Shown here piece by piece: positions 1 to 13,060 of a stretch of DNA of 64,000 nt. Every line of letters starts with the position of its first letter. Positions within the stretch are counted from its first letter, which is position 1. The notes beneath the pieces were generated by a model. It was given only the letters and a program-made list of their open reading frames with translations. It searched no databases and was not told the origin of the DNA. Position numbers and translations under genes: made by a program. This DNA is from Casuarius casuarius (Eukaryota; Chordata; Aves; Casuariiformes; Casuariidae), in assembly GCA_003342895.1 (NCBI GenBank), contig PTFA01000194.1, forward strand, positions 1,872,959 through 1,936,958, given 5' to 3'.

Positions 1-1179
1 TTCCTGGAGCCTCCAGCAAATCCCTTCCCTTCCCTGGGCTTTGGTTTCCCCAGTGCGATGGAGACTGTGTGCTTTCTAGGCAGTAGGAGGCATCAGAAGT
101 CGTTTTTGCACTCGGAAAGTGGCAAATGGAAGACTGGGGGGAAAGATCCAGTTTTTACATCAAATTATCTATCCTTGGGGGCTTGGAAACCCTCCAAGCT
201 CAAAGGTGCAAAGCACTAACTCACTGGTAGCCGAGGTCATTCAAGGGAGATGCAGGGCAAAAAACATCTTTTTAAACAGAAGCAAGGAAGAGCCAGTAAA
301 ACTACAGCCCTTTTCTTCTATAGAAGTATTGTGGAAAGAGAGGAGAGGTCTTTGCTCCACAGTTAATATTGATTTTCTTCCTTTTAAAAGATAGACAGCA
401 GGCGGTTCAATAGTTGTACTACCTATGCTGTTGGGCTCAATACAATTACCTCAGTAGACTCTAAAATACAGTCCCCGAGACATCTTCACACCTCTTCTGA
501 AGGTGGGTGAGGTGGGATGGAGCCACCCTTCCACGGTAGCTGTGGACAGCCTCTGCCGTTACAGAAGGCTGCGTTCAGCTGCACGTTTTATATCGGTCCC
601 CTCCTACTCGTCACTAATTGCTGGCTTAAAAATAGTGTCTTGTTTCTCAGATTTTGAAGAGGAGCTGGGCAGCATGGGATATGAGCTACTCTAGCTGAGT
701 CCTGCTGCGACCTGCATGCTTTGCATTAAACGTGACGAGGAGCTAGCATCCCGCAGCGACTTCGGGCACGCTCCCCCAGCAGCCGCGAATCCCAGCTGCC
801 AGCAAAGTAACTTAAATCCCAGCACAAATGTATAGAGCCTTTCAAAAGCCGTAGCATTTTTGGCTGCCCTGCCTGCCAAGTCCTGCTAGGGCTAAAGCAA
901 ATAAGAGCTGCCATGTGAGCTGGCGTTATTAGTCCCAGGCATGTGAAGCCCAGGGGACTCTCTCCAAATCAGCCCGGGGTACAAGGCAGCCCTGTGGCCC
1001 CCGCAGGAAAGCGCCGTTGCTTTGCTTGGATCTGGGTCGCGAAGGCACTAAGCCATGTCTGTTTACCCGATATATTTTACCGTCTTGCCCCAAAAGAGTC
1101 TGTTAGAAATCGCCAGCCCGGTTAACATGGTTTGCAGAGCAGAGGGCTTGGGCAGTAACATAACACTTCATAACAGGGC
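1..1179. other. No gene seen
   Basis: Mixed-composition non-coding DNA. Short overlapping frames only. Confidence 0.5.
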
Positions 1180-1530
1180 CAGGAAACGGCCCGGCCGCGG
1201 GACAGCGACCGCGTGGGGCTGCTGCGCGGGCTCCGCAATGCGCCCATGCAAATGCGGTGCCTTCCCGCCCGGCTGAATGGTCCCTCTGTTCCCAGCACCG
1301 CGGCCCAGGCGGCCACACGCGCTCCCTGCATCGCGCCCCGTCTGCTGCCCCACGGGGAAACCCACCGAGGGGCCCGGGCTGCAGCGGCCGCGGCGATGCT
1401 CTCTTGCCGCCGCGGCTCCACCGGGTATTTCCAGGGCTTTTGTCCGTCCCCGCGGACAGAAAGATGAGGCCCCGCAGCCGACGCGTGGCACCGGCAGAGC
1501 CCCGTGGCTCCCGCTGGGGCTGGCTGCCCT
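1180..1530. other. CpG-rich block without a recognised gene
   Basis: Dense CpG (GGCCCGGCCGCGGGACAGCG...). It contains a perfect octamer ATGCAAAT at 1,246-1,253. It could be a promoter or enhancer of a gene outside the window. Overlapping open frames on both strands show no family resemblance. Confidence 0.45.
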
Positions 1531-1594
1531 CAGTCATTTTGGCTTGAAGGAAAATTATGTGACATCTCGCTAGAAATAGGTGGGATAATTTCCT

Positions 1595-1644
1595 TGACTC
1601 AGCGCTACGCTGACTTCATAATTTTCTTAGCGTGGTGCTAAGAA
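1595..1644. promoter_or_regulatory. Cluster of dyad-symmetric elements
   Basis: TGACTCAGC (1,595-1,603) and an opposed GCTGA (1,609-1,613) are followed by the perfect inverted repeat TTCTTAGC-GTGGT-GCTAAGAA (1,624-1,644). These resemble MAF/AP-1 sites and look like non-coding regulatory DNA. Confidence 0.35.
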
Positions 1645-1939
1645 CCGGCAGGGCGGTTTCCATCGAACGGAAAAGCCGGACACGGTCGTCAGGAGCTGCT
1701 CTCCGAGCCAAGGCGATTCAGGGAGCACATGAGAAAAGCTCTTTCCCTGAAACCAGATCCCAGGGTCCAGGTAAACCCAAGAGCATCCAGATGCTTCTCT
1801 GGCCTGACGGGGTGAAGCTGGCCCAAATCTGTCTTTTAGGGATGTGAACTATATTTTGCCCTATTGCTGTATCTGAAATTTCTGTCGATAAGATTGGATT
1901 TTCATGAATGTGTCAAGCATTATATCTGGATGTACACTC

Positions 1940-1960
1940 TGTGTGTGTGTGTGTGTGTGC
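1940..1960. repeat. (TG)n microsatellite
   Basis: About ten TG units followed by CACGCGC. Confidence 0.9.
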
Positions 1961-4900
1961 ACGCGCATATCTTATTTCATGCTGTTTTTGCTATATACAG
2001 ACCAACCTAAACTTTCAGTAACCTATGTAATATCAGAAGGTTTTTATATTACATATACAGAAAAAAATATGGAAAAAAAGCTCTTTTAGGAGTGTTAAAC
2101 ATATATGTTCTTCTACCCTCTGTCTCTCTTCTGTGTCACAAAATCACAGCTCTCGTTGCAGACAGAGGATTTTGACAGGACAAAACCCCTGCAGTTATGT
2201 ATCTATATCACATGCAGCAGCTGGACACATCTGCCTTAGACTGAACTAAGCCCAAACTTTCTGGTAAAAGTGAGTGAATGCCACTTGATTGAGCCAAAGG
2301 ACTGATTTGCACATTTTACTGCATATGAGCTTTTCAGAACAGCACACAAACACGTTCTGGCCCTGACTGATTTGCCTGGGAGCACATGGCTGAAATTATC
2401 TTGTCGAGCAGGACCTTGTTGCTTGTTTCAAAGAAATTAAGAAAATAACTGAAACAAACCTCAAACCTTTCCCTCTATTTTGAAGCTGAGAGAAATAAAG
2501 GTCTGAATTTTGGGAAAAATAAAAAAGCTATCTCAATACTCAGTACAAAAAGAAATCTCTGAGCTCAAAGTCACTGAAGACAAGATGAGCATCTGCACAC
2601 AAATAACCCTGAGCAGTGCTGGACAGCTTGCAGCTTCCAGCTGCATCTCTGGCTGTCAGACTGTGGGAGAAGAAACCTCCCTCTACACCTCCCTGTTTCG
2701 TATATCCCTTCCCTATGCATCCCTGACTAGCTGCTGTTAGAGATGGGATATTGGGCTTAATGCGCCTTTGCTCTGATCCGGTATGGCTGTTATGGTGCTT
2801 TTAGGTATTGATATGGAAGTATAGGTGCGGTAGCATAGGCGTAAGTATGTTTTGCTTGTCTTCTGATTTGGTGCTGTTTGAAGGCATCTGAAACCTTCTG
2901 TATTTTTAGCTACAAAGTGGTTTCTGATTTTTCTGGAAATCAGATTCTACTAGAAATTGCCCAAAATGAAAAATCAACCTTTAGCTTAACAAGAGTGCCA
3001 TTTACGTAAAGCAAGAGCAATTTCTCAGGGATGCACATGTCTATATGAGGCAGAGCTGGCTGGTAGTAACATCTGTGGTTTGTGAAAAACATAGATGCGT
3101 GCCGTGTGGGCTCAGCAGAGTGAGGCATTTAGTATCCGTGAGTGCCTTGGCGAGATTTGGTTTGCTGGGATTTGCATTGGTGAGTTATAAAAAACACTTG
3201 TAACTCCTGAAAGGTTCAGAGAGTTAGGCACAAATGATTCATTTTTCAAAAAAAATAAAATAAATCAGACTTGGAAAAGCATCTCCTCTTCTTTGCCTGG
3301 TATCCAGTTTCAAACAGCTCCCACAGCCAACAAGATGATGCTGCTGTCACAGCAGCTGCCCTGCAACTGGGGTATTTGCAGGACAGAGTTTAGCATAGTC
3401 CATAAAATATTGCCCTGCACTGTGCATCTGATGTGCTGATGAACCTGGAGACAAGCACAGGAGTGATCTAATCTAAAATGGGCTAAAGGTACCGTGAACG
3501 TTCTCTGAAGAGAAAGGCTCAATAAACTGTGATAGAAATAGATCCTGAAGTATGTAGCTGCGGAGTAGCATCTGGCCCTTCGGTTTTAGGAGCTGCAAAT
3601 GGTTTGAAGGACATTCCTGTATTGTATCTCTCCTGGCTGAGTTTGCAAATTGCTGCACGGGGCATCCCCGTTGGCCGAGAGTTCAACGGATCGACGCGTT
3701 CATTCAGCACAGGGATATATTTGGGGTTATGGGCAAAGCCAAGGCTGATGTCTTGCCCAGACAGACCTTTGTCTCAACCAACAGGCATGATGCCTCTGTC
3801 CGGAGTATCTACGTCCGTGGCACATGACAACCCAGCGATGGCATCGACGCACGTTGAACTTCACGGCAGCTCCGAGCGTTCCCCTGGCACATGCTCCACC
3901 ATGCAGATCCCAGCCTGCGCTTTTCCTTTCCATGAGCTCATGCTTCCAGCCTCCTCTCCTGCTCCCCTTTCCCCAGAAGAGCGAGTGATGCGTACTGGAG
4001 CTGGGGGTGCTGGGCACGGAGGTGGGAATGGCGATAGGTCGGGCAATGAGGCGGATTTCTCCTGGCCAGCAGACAGGCCAGCCCTCCTGGCATGGCTCGG
4101 GACAGCGAGAAGGTCAGCTGGATGCGAGCGGCCGGTGCAGGGTGTTGCTTTTCCCAAACGGCTGCTCTTGCTGCTGTATTTTGAGCTCTGAGCCTCCCAG
4201 GAAGGCTGCCCATTGCTAACTCTCTCCGGAAAAAACTCACAAATAGATCCAAATGACAAATGTTGCTGTGCATCATGTCTTGGGTCCCCACTTCCCTACC
4301 ATGCTGTTGTCCAAGGAGGGGGTTTGTGCTTCATGTCCGGAGATGGATTGAAGTCCCGTGCAATATCCCAAATGGGTGTCCGATCACAAGTCACACTTGG
4401 CTGTTTAATTCAACAACCGCAAGAAAAAGGCTTAAGATTTCTCCGTATCTAATCTGCCCTGAATTTACCTTGCAGAATCATTCAGCTAACCCCAGGTTTT
4501 CCTGCTGAAATAAACAGGTTATTGTGAGGTTATCCCAGGAAAAGTCTGTAATCCTAAGTGCTTTTGAAAAATCATCTTGCAACCTCTTCTGGAGAAGAGA
4601 TCGGCATGCAAAATATTTGCGGGCCAGGGCGAACACAGAGCAGCGAGGCCTCATCCAAGGGGGAGACGCTCTTCTTCAGAATGACAAAAAAATGCCACAG
4701 CAAAAGGCACACGAATGGTTTGCTAAGGAAAAAAACTCCCAGCGAACGTGAGAAGAGGTGGGACAACTCTCGGCAGCTAGCAAGAAAGGTTCACGCTGGA
4801 GGGGGGATGGAGCAGCAGCCCCGGAGCGGGGACGGCACGGACTGCTCACGCAGCAGCGGCTCTGTTCCTGCGGAGACCCGCAGAGCCCCGGGGCAGCTCG

Positions 4901-5439
4901 GTGCAGGCGTTGCGGAGAAGGACACAGGCGGACTTGCTCACTCGCAGTTTCCTCCTTCCTTGCTTTGACAGTGGATCTGAAGTCAGGTCGTTGAGATTGC
5001 CTCATCCTGGGAAGCAAAACGGATGCTGCGCAGGCAGCGAGGTGGGAGGGCAGTAGGAAAGCAAGAATACAGCGAGAGGAGGCAAGGCACTCTCGAGAGC
5101 CTGGAAGAGGAAGATGAGGGACTTAAATATATCACTGAGAAGCCCATTAGCTGTGCAATGTAGGGAGCCGAGACTGCGTTGAGACCCCCAGTTCATTTCG
5201 GATAAGAAACATTTTCAGTAGCTGCCAGATAGTAGTGGAGATTTAAATTGGTTTTTGCACATCCAGTTGCCTTTCATCAGTTACCCAAACTATCGAATTC
5301 TCCTCCATTGGCCAAACCTCAGTAATATTTGGAAGAACAAACAGAACCACCAGGAAGAACGAATCCACCATATTTTTGGAAGTTCTGGACGAAAGGTCAA
5401 ACTTTTTTCTCTCTTCCTTCAGCCTTTTCTTCCCTTCAG
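1961..5439. other. No gene seen
   Basis: AT-rich to about 3,500, then higher GC. The longest frame (220 codons from 3,529, plus) has no family resemblance and overlaps frames on the opposite strand. Confidence 0.45.
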
Positions 5440-5960
5440 AGGCAGCAAGTGCTCAGCATCCGGGCGAGAGCCGCGCCGGCTGGACCGCAGGCAGCGCACC
5501 ATCCTGGAAAGTGACACCGCGGGAGGTGGTGGCTGCAGGCTCAAAGGAGGGTATTATCTCTCCAAAGAGTCAGTCGAGGATTATTTCGCAGTGCCCAACA
5601 TGCTCTTTCGTTCCTCCGGGTGACGCCGCTCTGCTCTGATCGCTCCCATCAAGCACGAGCTGCGTGGGCATCCTTTCCCCGGTGGGGACCAGCCCCGAGG
5701 CAGGCATCCATCCCCAGCTCCCGGCTGCGGTGGGCAAGCGTCGCGGAGCTGGAGAGTGGCTGGCGGCTGCCGCCGGGGTTTTCCGGTTCACCGGCGGAGG
5801 CGATGGCCGGGTGTGGGAGCGCGGAGCCCGGAAACAGGCTGCGGGGCGAGGAGGGCAGCGCGGCCGCTCCTCCATCCTCCGGCCCCCTGTGAAAGGGCAG
5901 AGGGCAGGCTTTCCAGGGTCTGTTGTTTCGGCCTCGCTCTGAGCCGGCGCTGGGCAGGAC
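5440..5960. other. CpG-rich block
   Basis: GC-dense stretch with many CpGs and no recognised exon on either strand. Confidence 0.4.
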
Positions 5961-8900
5961 GAGATAAGCTCATCTCCAGGAAGTCTGAGTCACCCCTGGC
6001 TGCTAGGCGGGATGGGAGCCGTTTAAAAGCATTTGTCTCGAGCGCTTCAAGCCACCCCAGCGGCTCTCCTTGTGCAGAGCAAAACAACCTGCCGCTTTGC
6101 CAAGGGACAGGGGAAGTCAAGGGCCGTTTTTCCTGTCTGGGGTCGATGTGGGATGTGGTAAACAAGCAGCCTCTCTGGATGATTTCCTCTCCTTCTTCTT
6201 AGACTGCCTCATTCCCTCCCAGCTCGAGGCTGGGGTCAGACCCGCCTCCCTGCTCCTGGCCAGATGTTTGTCTGGTGGGATGACGGTGCTGGCCCACGAC
6301 TAGTCACCCCATCCCGGCCGTTGGCTCCAAAGGGTTGGCACAGGAGAAGGTTCTTTAGCAAGGCTCCTCGTTCCATGATGGAAGGAACCATCACGGACAG
6401 CGGTGGAGAAGCTGTTGTGGGGTGGAGCTGTTGCCCGTCTTCCTGAGGCCTGAGGTACACCCAAAGTTATTCCCTCAGAAATTCGGCACTTAAACTTGTC
6501 GGTGATTAAACATCATGGGTAACAAAATCCTCACCTGTGATGATGGTCAGCATGGCATGACCACGTTTGACCATGGCACTGCTGTGTGCCCATGGTCACA
6601 TCAGTGTGTTGTCTCCTGCCTTGTGCTTCAGGGCAAAGCCCTTGAGGCAGAGCTGTCCTTTGGCCCCATGGCTGTACAGCACCTCACGTAAGGGGCTCTG
6701 GCTTGGCATCTTCAGCGCTGATCCAACACAACCAGGCAGCAATGACTTCCTCGCTGTGCAACTACACAAACAGCCAGGTTTTCCCAAGAAGAGCCCACTG
6801 CAGGCAGTGGAGTCAGGCCCTTTCTTGGAAAGTCGTGATGTGCCCTGACTTCTCAGCGTCCAAGGGGTGTGCTCGCGGTCATGGAAAACGAAGGCACACC
6901 TGCGAGGAATCGCACAGCTCACCTCCTCCACAAGAAGCTTCACCCTGGTGTCACGCTGGCTTTTGACACGGCTGCCCAAACTGCCTGTCCTGAGACACAG
7001 AACTGTAAAACTCTTTGGAAATCTCTTTTAACACAGCAAAATTGGGACTTTCAATGTGAGTCAAAAGGTAAGTGTCTGTCGGGAAGGTGTGAGAGCTCAG
7101 GCCCGCGGTGGAGATATCTGCTCCCGAGCCAGCTGCCCAGCCCCCATTTAGAGACAGTGGAGAGAAACAGGCTCTTCTGGATGCAGTTTGTCTTCTCCTG
7201 AGGTGGACATCTGAAATGGATCCGCATATGGGACATAAGCGCATATGTGCGCATTGCACATCTTAGTGATCAGCCTGCACTTTGATAGCTTTGTATGTGT
7301 CCTATATTTTAAATTCTCTTCAGATATCAAGATAGTTATTATTTCCCTCCTGCAGCTGCTGCGTCCTGCAGACATGCACCCATTTACATGAGAGACTTCA
7401 GCCCTTCAATTATGCTCTTTTGCTTTTGCCCTTTCCTTGAAGAAATGGGACACAATCCCCGACATGTCTTTGCAGGGCTCAGCGGCTGTTCGTTGGACAC
7501 ACTTTAGGATTGCTAAATCATGTCTAAGGAAAATAGATCACAGTTGTCCTGACACACATACTTAGTGTCTCACAGGGCTGCAACCACCAGCCAGTATTTT
7601 GCTTTTTACTCAAAATGACACAGGAAAAACAGAATGTCTCACCTCTGACCTTGGAAAGGGTCATACAGATGGCTTCCAGGACTGGCAAAGTTTTAGGACA
7701 TGGGATAATTCCCATGCATATTAACTCTGCTGCTTCCTCTTGTATAACTACGAGATATTCGCAGCTGTGAGTTAGAGGTCCTGCATGCTCAAGCCACAAG
7801 AGCAGAGCCAGAGAGCTTTGCCAGGAAAGGTCTGAGCTGGAATTTCCTTCGAATACATATTTAGACTATGAGAGACCTGAAGCACAGAGTTCATATCTGG
7901 ATCTGAGCGTCCTCGAGGATGCGCAGAAGGCGGAGGTCAGCCGTGCTAGCCCGGGAGCGCCCGCGAGCCAGGGCAGCGGGGCGAACACCAGCGCTGCACC
8001 CCGGCCCCTCCAGCTCCCGCCCGGCACAGGCTCCCTGCCATCTGCAGAGCAGGAGCCTCCTCTTGTCTTTGGAGAGCGCAGATGCACTGTGTTCACCCGG
8101 TCGGGCTCCCCTTTCTGCTGGGGGTGCTGGCAGGGAGGGTGATGATTACCCCCAAATTGAAGTCAGGGACAGGCGCGCTCCAGAGAAACTGGGTCTTTGG
8201 CTCTCACAGGGAGCATCGCATTGAAAGAGGCCGTATGGGAGGGTAAATCCTCTCCATTGCTACTAAATTGCTTTGCACCTCGCAGGAACCTGTGGGTGAA
8301 GGCTTTGTTATACTGCATCCGGGAATCACCTGAAAGCTCCACAAAGCGTGGCCACAAAATCCCTCCCACCTGACAACAGGCAGTGGCTAAGAGGGCAAGG
8401 GACAGAGCAGAGGTCATTTTAAAATGAAAAACTGCCTGATGAGACTGCCAAAACCTCCATCCTAGCTTGTGGGGCTTACAAAAAGTGGCAGCTTGCTCAT
8501 GCTGGCTTGTGTGGAGCTCATTCTCCCCAGCTGAAGGGTCTTGGACCTCCCCAAGGATCTGCTGGCAGGCCTGAGTTCAGACCTTGCCTTTGGTTCAAAA
8601 ATTCAGAGTGGCCGTGCTAGAGCCAGCAGAGGGGAGCTGAAAATAACTGTGCTGCTGTGGAGGATGCATGCATGTACCCCGATGCAAGGCGTACATGTCG
8701 GATGTGGTGTACATACCCTGTACCCCTATGGGTATCTGTATGGCGATGCTTTTTGGTGCTTGTGAGTCTGTGCATGGCTAATGCCGGGTAGCATCCTGTG
8801 TGGCCAGTGCTGTGCATGTTCCTTCCAGTCACGCTGTGTCCCTGCGTGTTTGCAAGCCTCCCTGTCCCAGTGCATTTTTCTCTAGGTCTAACAGCAGTCA

Positions 8901-9340
8901 GGGCTCTGCTGGGAAGGGCTGAAATGCAGGCATGGATGGGGACAAGCGTGGGGCGCACCCGCAGGTGCACCCTTATTTTTCTTCTCTGAGGCCTTTGCAT
9001 GGCAGAGGACCATTAGAAAGAAAGGAAATTTTTATTTCCGAAGAAATCTGTCTTAACTCAGCCAGGTCTGCAGAGGTCAAGGTGGAGACAGACAACTACG
9101 GCCAAGCTCTGAACAGTCTCTGTGGCCCCGAGCGCTTGCTTGGATCAGTCACATTCCTGCTCTTTTCTGATTAGTCATTCACCGCCTGGATTTTTGCACA
9201 AATATTTGGAGGCTGACTGTTCCTCCTACAAATGGCCATATTTTCCTGCAGACTTGGATGCAGATGTAGAATCCTCTTTTAGTCATTTTTGACTCTCATT
9301 TTCAGTTGACTTTTCTATTTGACTCTGTTCTTTTTCATGA
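5961..9340. other. No gene seen
   Basis: Ordinary intergenic composition apart from the CpG block near 7.9-8.05 kb. Confidence 0.45.
7910..8060. other. Short CpG-rich block
   Basis: About 150 bp of CpG-dense DNA (GGAGCGCCCGCGAGCC...). No gene seen. Confidence 0.3.
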
Positions 9341-9368
9341 TATGCTTAATACAAAATGATTAAGCATA
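9341..9368. repeat. Perfect 10-bp inverted repeat, 8-bp spacer
   Basis: TATGCTTAAT and ATTAAGCATA flank ACAAAATG. The arms contain TTAAT/ATTAA homeodomain-type cores. Upstream are three TTGACT-containing repeats at about 9,288-9,328. Confidence 0.6.
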
Positions 9369-9699
9369 AGTACGTAAGCTCGATTTACCTAAGAGCAGAG
9401 GCTCATAGTTCAGGTAGATGAGTTTTATGCTTTAGATACTTTTTTTTAACTTCAAAGGCTCAATAACATGGTATTTTGGTTCTTCCATGGGGCTCTGATA
9501 TCCCTGTATGAAAGGATCTCACCCAGTTTAGGTCAAAAAGTGGTATAACTGGCCACTGCATTATTTCTACCCCAAGGGGAACCAGGCTGTGGGCTGAAGA
9601 TGCCTAATGTTGATGTGCAGATCTGTGAGGAAGGCAGTCAGGCAGGACACATCTGACCTCTCTAGTCATCAACTATTTTAGAGAAAAAGGCTCTCTGTC

Positions 9700-10340
9700 C
9701 CCTGATCTTTGTCATGTCATAAAGTCATTTATTTCCCAACAAGCAGAACATCCCTGGGGAAATACAGTCGGACAATCTTGCAACACAAATCCTGCAAACT
9801 GTAATCCTCGCAGGCCTCCTTGAGGCTGCGCAATATAAAATGTCTCACACCTGTGAGAAATAAAATCTGATGCCTGGATAACAGGATAGTTATTTTGTAG
9901 ATACCCTAGAATCATGTAAAAGTACTTCATGGTCTTATGGGAGCAAGGAGAGAGGAAAACAGCTAAAAGTAATGACAAGTCCTGTTGATATATCTGAAGC
10001 CAGAAACTTTGACATTGCCAAAAATTACACTGGGGATGTTTGTGTTTGAGGACTCTCAGTGAAAAGACCACCCGAGGAGAGGGGGTTGGAGCATTCGCAT
10101 AGAGCGAGAAGGATAAGGCGTCATTGCAACACCGAGTCAGGATGGATTTGGAAGTTCATTTATAGGAAGTGGTTGCGAAAGGGGGATACACAGGACCGAA
10201 GAGGCGAGGGGTGAGGGTTTCGACAGCATGGCCCTGCTTCTGGTAGATGGATGGGTGTCAGAGCACTGAAACGTCACCAAGCAGGTGACTATTCCCCGCT
10301 CACCAGCCAAATCAGATCAGGTGCAGTAAGTGGGAGACAT
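9700..10340 (-). mobile_element. Possible LTR or other retroelement remnant
   Basis: Read on the minus strand, CCTATAAATG (TATA-like, 10,164-10,159) is followed about 430 bp later by GGGAAATAAATGAC, a poly(A) signal at 9,733-9,728. A partly open frame (10,071-9,712) matches nothing I know. No flanking duplication was found. Confidence 0.22.
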
Positions 10341-12119
10341 AGGAACAATCCAAGGGAGCCAGGAAAGAGCTTCATGTCCCTGGATTCAGGGACGTGCTGA
10401 GAAAGGGCACCTTGATCTGATGGCTGTCAGCTGAGGAAGGCCACTGAGCTGGGCCAGTGCTGCTGGCTGTCTCCAGTGCGTGCTGGGAAGCTGGGACGTG
10501 GGGTGGGCTGTACACCTGCAGTACAAGGTGGGTGTCCTGTGGCTCAGCCCAAGAGCTTTGGTTTTTTTGAGGGACTGGGAGATGTTAGCCTGGAGCATGG
10601 CATTTTGCACAAACATGGTCAACTTTGTTGGAAATTATCTATGACAATGCTGGAAAAGGGCACTGCATGCTGGCCTGCTCAGGGCATTTACTCACCATTG
10701 CAGAACCAGTATCAAAATGCTGGTATTTCTTAAACCCTTACACTCACAGCAATGATAGGACTGGAAACATCAATAAATATTTTGCTTCCCAGGCCCAAAC
10801 ACCTCTTCTTTCAGGCCAGAAAATGAGCAGATCCTTGCAGCAGTCTGAGCAACCCCACAACAGAGTTTCATCTTGCCATTTCCACCCTCCTGGGCTTAGA
10901 GAGCGAGACGTGCTGCCTTGGATCCTCATTACTGCTCACCACCACCCATTTCTGCCCCCACAGCCTTGTGCTCATGGATCATGGGATAACATCCCCCATC
11001 TCTTGCCATGCAAAGTAAAGCTGGACCCACTGCAGAAAGTGGTGCGTTTTACTGAAGCAGGGCAAGTCCACCTTGAAATGCTGCTACACCTTCCCTGGCT
11101 GGGGGCTGGGACCTGGCAACCAGAGCCAGGTTGTTTGTGCTGTTCCCCCATGTCCCATCATCCTGAAATGTCATCCTTTTAAAAGCAAGGAAAGCATTTA
11201 GCTGCTGCTTCAAAGCACTGAAGACAGGTAGTCTAGTCCAGAAGCTGTTGACATGATTTATCTCGTAGCATTCAGTAATTTAACCCAGCAGCTCTCACTC
11301 ATTGGTGACAAAATTCCCTTCTGGTGTATGTGGGGGCCAACCTAAGCCAAGAGGGAGCCCCTTTTGGAAATCCTGCCCCTTGCGCTGGGCGCAACGCTGC
11401 TGCAGGGCTGCCCGCAGGAAGGACACGCGTGCCAAGAGTGCCCAGGCTGGGAGCTACCCGGCTTGGGGCCGAGGGAGCCCTGTGCTACAGCATGAGGGAT
11501 GGATCTGCAGCAGGAAAGTCAGAGCAGGAAAATCTCCCAAGGTGACACAGAGCATTAAACACCGGCCAGTGGCAGAGGCTCTGCTTTAGCTGGGTAGCTC
11601 TGCTCAGCTTCAGGGCACCCAGATTCAAACCCCAGCTGTGATGGAGCCTTGGAGAGATGCTTGCAAATAAGATGGGCCCAGGGATCCTGAGCTAACGAAG
11701 AGGCTCCTCTCCAAGCTAATGAACCAACACGTGGAGCCGGGGCCGCTGCATGTTGGTGGAGACCCTGCGACTTGCATTACCTGGTGGAGGTGCCTCAGCC
11801 GTGGGCTCGCACCGGGAGGTGCGAACACCGTGTGTTGAGCACGTCGGGCAGAGTTGTGGGTGCGTTTCGCACACAAGCCAACGCAGCTGCTTTTCGGGGC
11901 GCTGCACCCAGGAAAACACCCCACCAGGCCCACGGGAGCAGCCGGGGCCGCGGGACGCAACAGGCACCGCGCCGGGTGGGTGCTGAGCTCTCCCAGATGG
12001 TGCTGATCTGCGGCGGTGCAGGGCGAAACTACTCCCTAAGAAGCATTTATTTCAACCGGAGCTTGTCCGTGAAATCAGAAGCCTCAAAGTGAAGGGGACA
12101 GACGAGACGCACGGGCAAG
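10341..12119. other. No gene seen
   Basis: Frames of up to 185 codons are present but show no recognisable protein and no paired splice sites. Confidence 0.45.
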
Positions 12120-13060
12120 CCCGTCCCACGCCCCGCTGGGAAGCGGTTTGCTTCTTACTTGCTTTTTCCAGCCCGGGTGGTTGCTCACGCCACCTCGTAT
12201 CATCACGGCGGTGAAATCACGTTCCCGTTATAACCCCGTGCAGCCGCAGAGCAGCTCGGGGAAGAAGAGGTGGTTACGGCGACGTTTCCCTGTCATCACC
12301 CCCTCCGCGGCACGGCGGGGCAGGCGGCCGCCCTGTCCCGGCCGGGCGGGACGCGGGGCCGTGGTGCCGCCCTTCCCACCGCATTCCTGCGCGCTGAGAC
12401 CCCGCGCTCGCGCCGGACGCGCCAGACGCAGATCGGCAGGTCGCTCTTGGCGCTTTCCGGTTGCATAGTTGATCCTCGGAGGCGTTTCGAGCGGCCAGAA
12501 AACTCTCTTTGCTCCGATTACTTGCGCCCTCTCACTCGCAGCGGGATTTAAGAGAAAGAAAGAAAACCCAAAAAAGCCTAAGAGCTCCCTCTGCCGCTGT
12601 AAGGGTTTGGGTGAAGAGGGAGGGACCGAAGGCTGCGCCCCGCAGAGCCCGCCTGGGCTGGAAGGAGCTTGCCTAAGCTGCCCCTAAACGCAGCGCTCAT
12701 GGGGATTAAAAGGTTTTTTCCCAGGGAATATTCAGCAGGTGCCTAAATAAAAGGCCGGAGAAGCAGCCCCTCGCGGGCCGCCCGCCTCTCCTGTGCGACA
12801 CGGCTGCAGCAAACCTGCAAACCCGCGAAACGCGGGCTGCGGGGCCTGCCGGTCCCTCCCGTGCCGCCAAGGTGGCTTTTACGGCAGCCAGGAGCAGCGG
12901 GATTTCGGGTATCGTGCCTGCTGCAGCAGAGCGCTCGTTAGGGGTCATCCCCAGCGTGTTTGGCAGCTGCGGAGTCCCCACGTCGCCCGTCTGACTGCAG
13001 GGAGACGGCCCCGCCGGAGCCCCGCAGCCCGCTCGCGTGCCCCTGCCAGCCCCCACGTGA
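12120..13060. other. CpG island pair without a recognised gene
   Basis: Two CpG-dense blocks (about 12,180-12,460 and 12,760-13,060). No exon with recognisable protein or convincing splice sites. Candidate promoter of an unseen or non-coding transcript. Confidence 0.4.

Noticed and set aside
3529..4191. 220-codon plus frame
   Set aside because: No recognisable domain, and several opposite-strand frames overlap it.
8163..8417. 84-codon minus frame with a signal-peptide-like start
   Set aside because: The N-terminus is hydrophobic, but the rest has no family resemblance and there is no splice, promoter or poly(A) context.
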